Positions 58,315-64,000 of a DNA stretch of 64,000 bases are shown one piece after another; the first letter of the stretch is position 1; every line of letters begins with the position of its first letter. The stretch is from Fulvivirga ulvae. GTDB lineage: Bacteria; Bacteroidota; Bacteroidia; Cytophagales; Cyclobacteriaceae. The notes below the pieces were generated by a model. It had not been told where the DNA came from and made no database searches. It saw only the letters and a program-made list of their open reading frames with translations. The position numbers and the translations under genes were made by a program. The stretch is taken from assembly GCF_021389975.1 (NCBI RefSeq), contig NZ_CP089981.1:2195501-2259500 (forward strand). The letters run 5' to 3'.

Positions 58315-60310
58315 ATGCGAATCAGACGTTACGCTTATCTTTTAAGTTCATTGATGTTTTTGTCCTTAGGTACTGTATCTCAGGCTCAGGAAGAGGATTT
58401 GGATCAATATTTTGAAATGTCACTGGATGAGCTGATAAACCTTGAGATTTCGGTTGCTTCCAAAACTGCAGAAGCCTACATCAATTCACCCTCCTCAGTT
58501 TATGTGTTTACTGCTACGGAAATTGAACGCATGGGTGTAAGGTCGGTGGAAGAATTGCTTAATTATGTTCCCGGCTATTTTACCGGTTTGGATATTGAAC
58601 AAGGCAAAGCCTACCGTATAGGTGCACGAGGCAGAAGCACGGCATTATCAGAGTCGGTTTTATTTCTGGTCAATGGAAACCGGCTCAACGATCTTTATAC
58701 CGGGGGAGTTTCCATTATCAACAGACTGATCCCTGTTGCAAATATTAAGCAAATAGAAGTGATCCGGGGGTCGGGATCTTCACTGTACGGTTCAAATGCC
58801 TTTTTGGGCGTTGTAAATATTGTCACCAAGGAAAATGTTAATGATATTCAACTTTCCTATGGCAACCTTCACAGTGTCTCCGTAGCCGGCAACTTTTCCA
58901 AGTCTTATGAAAACATAGATATAAATGCTTTTGTAAAAGGCTTTTCAAACGACGGCTATGAGTTTGATGATTTTACTGATCTCGTAGGCAGAACCTCAGA
59001 CATGACAGATCAGGAACGTGGTTTTGATGCCATGCTCGGGGTCAATTATAAAGGTTTGAGGGTAGAGATGCGGCACCATGAGAGAGAGTTCAAGGGTTTT
59101 TACGGCCTGGGTGGTGTTGCTGACTTTAATAATTCCGAAGAGTCATTTCAAACCATGATCAACCTTTCTTACAGGCTGGCGATAAGCGAAAAACTAAAGC
59201 TCAATTTCAAAGTTGGCCGCAGAGTCGAGACTTGGAAGACCAAGGCTGTTATATTTCCGGCCGGATACGATGGCTGGACAGAAGACTTTTTTGCCGGGCC
59301 TTTTATGAAGAGTTCGGCCAATAACCTAAATGTGGATGCTGCATATTTGCTGGCAGACAAAAACGAACTGCTTACCGGCCTGTCTTACGAGCAGGGGGGA
59401 ATTTCCAAGGCCGTATCACTTACCACCCATGATTATGTGGAATTTAATTACTTTGGAGGTATCAGGGAGTATGAACTGCCTTTTAACAATACAGATGACC
59501 GGCGGCATGTATGGGGTTTTTTTGTTCAGGATAAACATTCCTTCAATGATCAATTAAAATTAACTTTTGGTGCTCGCCTCGATAGCTACAGCGACTTTGG
59601 TACAAGCCTTAATCCTCGGGGAGCGATCATTTACAATACACCCTGGAAGGGAATATTGAAGCTGATGTACGGCCAGGCTTTCAGGGCTCCAAACTATCTT
59701 GAGCTTTATGATCAGAACAACCCGGTCGACTATGGCAATACAACACTCGACGCAGAAGAGATAAAGACCATGGAAGTGGCCTACACGCAGAACTTTACCA
59801 TACTTTCAGCTACAGCCACCTACTTCCACAATACTATCGAGAACCTCATCTTTCTTGACCCGGATGCACCCCCTGTACGAGCGGAAAATAACCCGCTGCT
59901 CGCACCCACTTTCTATAATTTGCCAGGAAACATCAATACCTCCGGCGTGGAGGTAGGCGTTACTTACCGGCCTTCTGAAAAATTTACTTTTACTTGCACC
60001 TTTAGCGAGCTTATGGGTGCATGTTACATACATGCCCGAGAGAATGATTTCTGTCAGGACTAATTTTAAATTCTGGAAGTTAAACCTAAACATCAATGGA
60101 ATATATCATGGGGATATCAGGGAGGTGCCTGACCAGTCAGGGTATGTGGTGCTCAATACCAGGCTGCACGTTAAGTTTGATGACCTCACTTTTTTCGGAA
60201 GTGTGAATAACCTGACGGATGAACTTTACAGAACACCAACCACCCTTTCTGATGTAGGTGTGGTAAATCGTGGCCGTTTATTGTCCTTTGGTCTAAAGAT
60301 TAATTTATAA
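58315..60310 (+). pseudogene. TonB-dependent receptor interrupted by a frameshift near its 3' end
   Basis: The ATG at 58315 is preferred to the TTG at 58291, giving a signal peptide ending VSQAQ. The plug covers about residues 45-170 (SPSSVYVFTATEIERMGVRSVEELL, GSGSSLYGSNAFLGVVNIVT). The barrel frame reads to about 60010 (FTFTCTFSEL), then enters an unrelated tail and stops at 60061-60063. The following frame resumes with VTYMPERMISVRTNFKF and continues to the terminal SFGLKINL at 60310. Removing one G from the GGG at 60015-60017 would join the two. Repaired length is about 664 residues. Substrate unknown. A real pseudogene, a sequencing error and a phase-variable tract all fit. Confidence 0.8.
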
Positions 60311-60312
60311 CT

Positions 60313-60528
60313 TCAGTCCACCTTATATTCCTCGTGCTGAAATTTAATGTATTGATTAAAGTACGCCCCTATGGAGCCGGCCCGCATCAGTTCTTCATAC
60401 TCAGCTTTAACTACATCATAATATTGGTAAATGCCACCGTGATCAACAAATTCTACTTCAAGCAGTTCTTTTGATACATCGTAGCCAATAGAGACAATAG
60501 CACTGGAATTAACCGGTATCCTTTTCAT
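60313..60528 (-). CDS. KTSC domain-containing protein
   Basis: A 71-residue protein. The ATG at 60528 is used because MKRIPVNSSAIVSIGYD is the conserved family start. The rest, LLEVEFVDHGGIYQYYDVV and AGSIGAYFNQYIK, matches the KTSC domain, which resembles the C-terminal domain of lysyl-tRNA synthetases. It starts 26 bp from the divergent AlkA-like gene and ends 2 bp after the TonB receptor. Function unknown. Confidence 0.88.
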   Translation of the reverse strand: MKRIPVNSSAIVSIGYDVSKELLEVEFVDHGGIYQYYDVVKAEYEELMRAGSIGAYFNQYIKFQHEEYKVD

Positions 60529-60553
60529 AGTTTTGTTCGTAAAGAAATAATCA

Positions 60554-61447
60554 ATGCACATACAAATCCCCATCCCCGAACATTTTAGCTACAAGGAGTG
60601 CCTTTGGTACCTGGACAGGGGCTTTGATGAATGCCTTTACACCATTAAAAACGAAAGGATATATAAAGCTGTTTCCATTAATGGCCAAAAGGCTTTACTC
60701 GAAATCTCAGCTGTTCCAAATGCCCTGCAAATCAGCAAATTGACCACTGGCGCTATGCCAGAACTTGCCATTGTTGATTATGTAAACTCCTGGTTTGATC
60801 TGGAAAGGGACCTGAGCGGATTTTATGCCTTGGCTGCTAATGATCCGTTGCTCAACCAGCTAATGCCAAAATATACTGGCCTCAGGCTGATAGGAATTAA
60901 TGACCTTTTTGAGGCACTTTGCTGGTCGGTGATTGGTCAGCAGATCAACCTTAAGTTTGCCTACAAACTTAAAAGGGCTTTGGTTGAGCGATTTGGTAGT
61001 TATGAGGATTTTGAAGGGGACCGGTATTTTTATTTTCCCTCACCGGAAGAGTTGTCCACAGCCACCAAAGAAGATCTTCTGAGTATACAGTTTTCGAGGC
61101 AAAAGGCAGATTATATATTAAAGCTGGCAGAGGTTTTTGCAGAAAACAAAATTTGCAAAAGCGAACTTCAACAGCTTAGCCTTAGTGAGGCTGTGGTGCA
61201 GCTATCCACACTGCACGGCATAGGTGCATGGACGGCCAATTACGTGGCTATGCGATGCCTCAGATTTATGGATGCTTTTCCTATGGGAGATGCCGGATTA
61301 CAAAATGCAATCCGCAGCCTGTGGGGTCAGAAGGAAAAACCTACCATGGTACAGCTTCAACTGCTTTCCAGGCAATGGTCGGGCTGGCAGGCGTATGCTA
61401 CACTGTTTTTATGGAGATCGTTAAGCGAAAAAACAGATACAATTTGA
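60554..61447 (+). CDS. DNA-3-methyladenine glycosylase, AlkA-like
   Basis: A 297-residue HhH-GPD glycosylase removing alkylated purines. The N-terminal about 110 residues are AlkA-like. The HhH core shows ALCWSVIGQQINLKFAYKLKRAL, then LHGIGAWTANYVAMRCL (helix-hairpin-helix) and the catalytic Asp in AFPMGDAGLQNAI. No iron-sulfur cysteines are present. Tail to tail with a SMUG-type uracil-DNA glycosylase 4 nt away, making a small repair pair. Confidence 0.92.
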   Translation: MHIQIPIPEHFSYKECLWYLDRGFDECLYTIKNERIYKAVSINGQKALLEISAVPNALQISKLTTGAMPELAIVDYVNSWFDLERDLSGFYALAANDPLLNQLMPKYTGLRLIGINDLFEALCWSVIGQQINLKFAYKLKRALVERFGSYEDFEGDRYFYFPSPEELSTATKEDLLSIQFSRQKADYILKLAEVFAENKICKSELQQLSLSEAVVQLSTLHGIGAWTANYVAMRCLRFMDAFPMGDAGLQNAIRSLWGQKEKPTMVQLQLLSRQWSGWQAYATLFLWRSLSEKTDTI

Positions 61448-61451
61448 TTTT

Positions 61452-62126
61452 CTAATCAATTGTTCGGGTGAGTTTTGTGGTGTACTCCTGTACAAACTCA
61501 TCCAGTCTTTTCAGACGGTATTGCATGATCCATCGAGGGTGAGGCAGAGGAACTATCTCCTTAAATAGTTTGTGCCGGGCATTTAGCTTTTTAAGATATG
61601 CAATGTTTTTGCCCATACCCAGGCTAAATGCAATGTCCTTTGCTCCAAATTCCAACTGCTTTTTCATTTCTTCCACTATGTATCCTTCAAGCGCTTCCTG
61701 TAGCGCAGGGATATCGTAATAATTGAGGTTCTTACCATCCTTTACAAAGCCAAGCGGCGAAACAGACGTAAAATAGAAGTTTTTGTAGAACACCTCCGGT
61801 CCGCCGATAGCATTGATCATTTGATAGATGAACCTGGAGGATAATTCCGGTTTGGGGTCAAAACTATTTTCAATGTCCAGTTCTTCTTTTAGCCTTATCG
61901 GGTCAGTAAATGGTATTCCGGTCGAGCCTCCGCCAAAGCGCCCGGGGTTAATGCCGATCAGGAAAGTGCGCTTTTGTTTATCGTCAAAGTACTTGTTATA
62001 AAAAGTATTGAGAATAGCGCTGACTTCGCTGTCATCAAACGGGTAAAGTACCTCTACACCTTCCGGTAGTTGCTGAGGTATGGAAATATTGCTGTAGTAC
62101 TTAAGTATATTTTCTGCGTAAGTCAT
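61452..62126 (-). CDS. Uracil-DNA glycosylase family protein, SMUG2-like
   Basis: A 224-residue protein of the UDG superfamily. Motif 1 is GINPGRFGGGSTGIPFTD, and motif 2 is in the C-terminal PLPHPRWIMQYR, which resembles the SMUG family. The pattern matches what I recall of the SMUG2 group (DUF4918) described from Bacteroidota. Predicted to excise uracil or related bases from DNA. Confidence 0.85.
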   Translation of the reverse strand: MTYAENILKYYSNISIPQQLPEGVEVLYPFDDSEVSAILNTFYNKYFDDKQKRTFLIGINPGRFGGGSTGIPFTDPIRLKEELDIENSFDPKPELSSRFIYQMINAIGGPEVFYKNFYFTSVSPLGFVKDGKNLNYYDIPALQEALEGYIVEEMKKQLEFGAKDIAFSLGMGKNIAYLKKLNARHKLFKEIVPLPHPRWIMQYRLKRLDEFVQEYTTKLTRTID

Positions 62127-62307
62127 TCGTAAAGTTATCCAAAACCATCACAACCAGGGCGGTAATCCTGTAAATGAAGTTAATTCAGTTTTTCATAGTA
62201 CCCGTCCGGCGGCATTATTTATCCGTTTATCAAAATATTTTAAAGTCTTTGCAACCTTTACCCCTGTAAAGTGCGTCTTATGTGTAGGTCAAAAACAACA
62301 AATAAGT

Positions 62308-62892
62308 ATGAAAATTTTAACAACACTGGTAGCCCTGCTATTGGCGGGCACCGTATACGCTAATGTAAACGGTGACGAAAATTTAGCTCCAAAAAAGAAA
62401 GTCGCCATCGTTAACAATGTAGAAGCTAAGTACAAGCTCGTCTACATTAACGAAAATCAGGGCGCAGTTTTAATCAATATTTTTAATGACAAAGGTTCGA
62501 AGGTTCATAGCCAGACAGTATTGAACAAAGAAGGCTTTGCCCAGCAGTTCGACTTTACTTCGTTACCGGAGGGTTCGTATACTTTTGAAGTAGTACATCC
62601 TGATGGTTCTGTAGAAGCAGAGACTATTAACTACACAAAAACACCGGCAGCAGCTTTAAAAGCCAATGTGCTAAGTGTGGATAATGACAGGAAGTACAGG
62701 CTGGCTGTGCTAAACAATGCAGGACCCGTGGATGTAAAAATTTTTGACAACAATGACAGGCTCGTCCATGAGTCTACAGTACGTCACCCTCAGGGCTTTA
62801 GGAGAATTTACGACATGAAAGACCTTAAAGGTTCTTTTTACAAATTTGAAATCACTGATAACAATAGCACAGTAACACTGGTTACTCAATAA
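62308..62892 (+). CDS. Secreted protein with two beta-sandwich modules
   Basis: A 194-residue protein with signal peptide MKILTTLVALLLAGTVYA. Two homologous modules follow: residues about 42-110 (YKLVYINENQGAVLINIF, SLPEGSYTFEVVHPDG) and about 125-192 (YRLAVLNNAGPVDVKIFD, MKDLKGSFYKFEITD). Each matches the single module of the protein at 8506. No enzyme motif; probably a structural or envelope-associated family specific to this lineage. Confidence 0.8.
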   Translation: MKILTTLVALLLAGTVYANVNGDENLAPKKKVAIVNNVEAKYKLVYINENQGAVLINIFNDKGSKVHSQTVLNKEGFAQQFDFTSLPEGSYTFEVVHPDGSVEAETINYTKTPAAALKANVLSVDNDRKYRLAVLNNAGPVDVKIFDNNDRLVHESTVRHPQGFRRIYDMKDLKGSFYKFEITDNNSTVTLVTQ

Positions 62893-63082
62893 GTTTGTTT
62901 TGTTTAGGTAATGGGGCTGTACCGTGTAATACCGGTCAGCCTCATATTTTTTTCACCCAGCCGGGCAATGTGAAATTTACCATTAAAAATCGGTAAACAT
63001 GCCCATGGTTACTTTTTATTGGTTTGCAACTGCTTTTGCCAACTGCTGCTACTAATTATCTGTCGAACACATAGGATAAAAG

Positions 63083-64000
63083 TTAATGTCTACCCGAAAA
63101 TTCGGCTTGACCAGCAACTTCCTCATACTTTTCTTTCAAAATAGATAAAGCCAGATCAATACTTTCAAGGTGAGCTCTGAAAGCCAGAATTGCAAATCTT
63201 AGCGTATAGATACCATCAATGGTAGTTGTTGATAGAAAAACACGGCCATCTTCATGAATTTTCCTTGCTACTTCCCGATTAAATTGGCAGGCATCTCCAT
63301 CATCCGGTACAAACCGGAAAGTGATCACTGTTAGCTCAGGCTCCGGTCCCAAGGCTATCCGGGGTATTTTCCGTAGCTGCAGATAGAGGTATCGCGTTAG
63401 CATTAGCTTCTCATCAAGCGCCGCACGGAAAGGCTTTAACCCATGGATCATTAGTGGCAGCCACATGCGCAGTCCTCGGAAGGGCTTCGTAAGCTCAGGT
63501 GATACATCTGCCGGAGACACTTCATCGGCTAAATTGACGGTATCCTGCATATAACTGGCTTCATAGGCAAAGCTGTTTCTAAGCGTACTTCCATGCCTCA
63601 CGATCACTACACCTATGCCATAGGGAAGAAAAAGGCCTTTGTGAGGATCCATTACCACAGAATCGGACTTTTCTATTCCGCGAAATTGCTTCTTACCATA
63701 CTCAGTCAGCATGAAGAATCCGCCATAAGCTGCATCCACATGTAACCAGAGCCCGTGCCGCAGTGCTATGTCTGCCATGCTATCGAGCGGGTCGACTGCG
63801 CCGGTATCAGTTGTTCCTGCTGAGCCAACCAGCAGCCAAGGGTTTAAGCCTTCTTTAAGGTCAGCTTCTATAGCTTTTTTCAGGGCCTCCATGTCCATAC
63901 GGAATCCGTCATCAAGGGCAATATGCCGTACCTGGCACTCCCTTAGTCCGGCTATGTTTATTGCCTTATTGATGCAATGGTGAGCCTGTTTTGACAAATA
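63083..64000 (-). CDS. Group II pyridoxal-dependent decarboxylase, N-terminus beyond the window
   Basis: The minus-strand frame is open at base 64000, so the N-terminal part is missing. About 305 residues are visible. SKQAHHCINKAINIAG is the conserved substrate-side segment. VGSAGTTDTGAVDPLD and LHVDAAYGGFF place the PLP-binding aspartate, and the catalytic lysine is in MDPHKGLFLPYGIGVVIV. This fits aromatic-L-amino-acid/glutamate-type decarboxylases. The exact amino-acid substrate cannot be told. Confidence 0.9.
   Translation of the reverse strand, partial: YLSKQAHHCINKAINIAGLRECQVRHIALDDGFRMDMEALKKAIEADLKEGLNPWLLVGSAGTTDTGAVDPLDSMADIALRHGLWLHVDAAYGGFFMLTEYGKKQFRGIEKSDSVVMDPHKGLFLPYGIGVVIVRHGSTLRNSFAYEASYMQDTVNLADEVSPADVSPELTKPFRGLRMWLPLMIHGLKPFRAALDEKLMLTRYLYLQLRKIPRIALGPEPELTVITFRFVPDDGDACQFNREVARKIHEDGRVFLSTTTIDGIYTLRFAILAFRAHLESIDLALSILKEKYEEVAGQAEFSGRH

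Noticed and set aside
60017..60310. Separate 97-residue gene starting with GTG
   Set aside because: Its sequence is the missing C-terminal barrel strands of the TonB receptor, so it is the end of a frameshifted gene.

Overview
The window looks like a chromosomal segment of a Bacteroidota bacterium, most likely a marine or soil Cytophagales relative (Fulvivirga-like). This placement is an inference. It rests on Bacteroidota-type promoters (a -7 element TAnnTTTG about 19 nt after a -33 TTG), a SprB-repeat surface protein with a type IX secretion C-terminal signal, two TonB-dependent receptors, several secreted proteins with Bacteroidota-style lipoboxes, and moderate GC. No phage, CRISPR array or intact insertion sequence was seen.

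Layout. 1-1259: 3' part of mutS. 1400-4690: an outer-membrane barrel followed by two paralogous lipoproteins. 4848-9949: a fatty-acid desaturase, a histidine kinase/response regulator pair, a small secreted protein and a stand-alone duplicated GH2-type sugar-binding protein. 9991-18872: an M61 peptidase, a thioesterase, a saccharopine-dehydrogenase-like protein, a TPM-domain protein, phosphofructokinase next to a DISM-type histidine kinase, and MsrA. 18955-24542: a SprB-repeat adhesin, an exonuclease/GIY-YIG fusion, and a three-gene stress/envelope cluster (YkvA, YtxH, holin-like). 24547-25409: a possible MITE remnant, tRNA-Gly(GCC), tRNA-Leu(TAA), a perfect 30-bp inverted repeat and a 19-bp palindromic operator candidate. 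25452-29329: a serine hydrolase, a MESH1-like alarmone hydrolase, small membrane and hypothetical proteins, and a TetR regulator with its DUF1348 partner.

29374-51005 is the centrepiece: about 21.6 kb of cobalamin genes, all on the minus strand, in three transcription units. Unit A (41219 to 29374) carries btuB, a frameshifted small gene, a ChlI-like AAA ATPase, a VWA protein, bluB, cobB, a PduO-type adenosyltransferase, cobW and cobN. Unit B (45613 to 41596) carries btuF, btuC, btuD and a [2Fe-2S] thioredoxin-like protein. Units A and B each start with a cobalamin riboswitch behind a near-identical promoter. Unit C (51005 to 45935) carries cobQ, a CobC/CobD-type aminotransferase, cbiB, an AAA-type NTPase and a second BtuF-like lipoprotein, and no riboswitch was recognised there. 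Together they cover uptake, oxygen-dependent cobalt insertion, adenosylation, amidation, aminopropanol attachment and lower-ligand synthesis. The corrin-ring methylases, CobU/CobP, CobS and CobT are not in the window.

51261-64000: a Crp-type regulator, a cytochrome-b-like membrane protein, an alpha/beta hydrolase, a tandem pair of conserved about 195-bp non-coding units each ending in a terminator (candidate small RNAs), a DUF3592-type protein, a cupin, a DUF5916 outer-membrane protein, a TonB receptor interrupted by a frameshift, a KTSC protein, AlkA-like and SMUG2-like DNA glycosylases arranged tail to tail, a two-domain secreted protein related to the one at 8506, and a group II PLP decarboxylase cut by the window edge.
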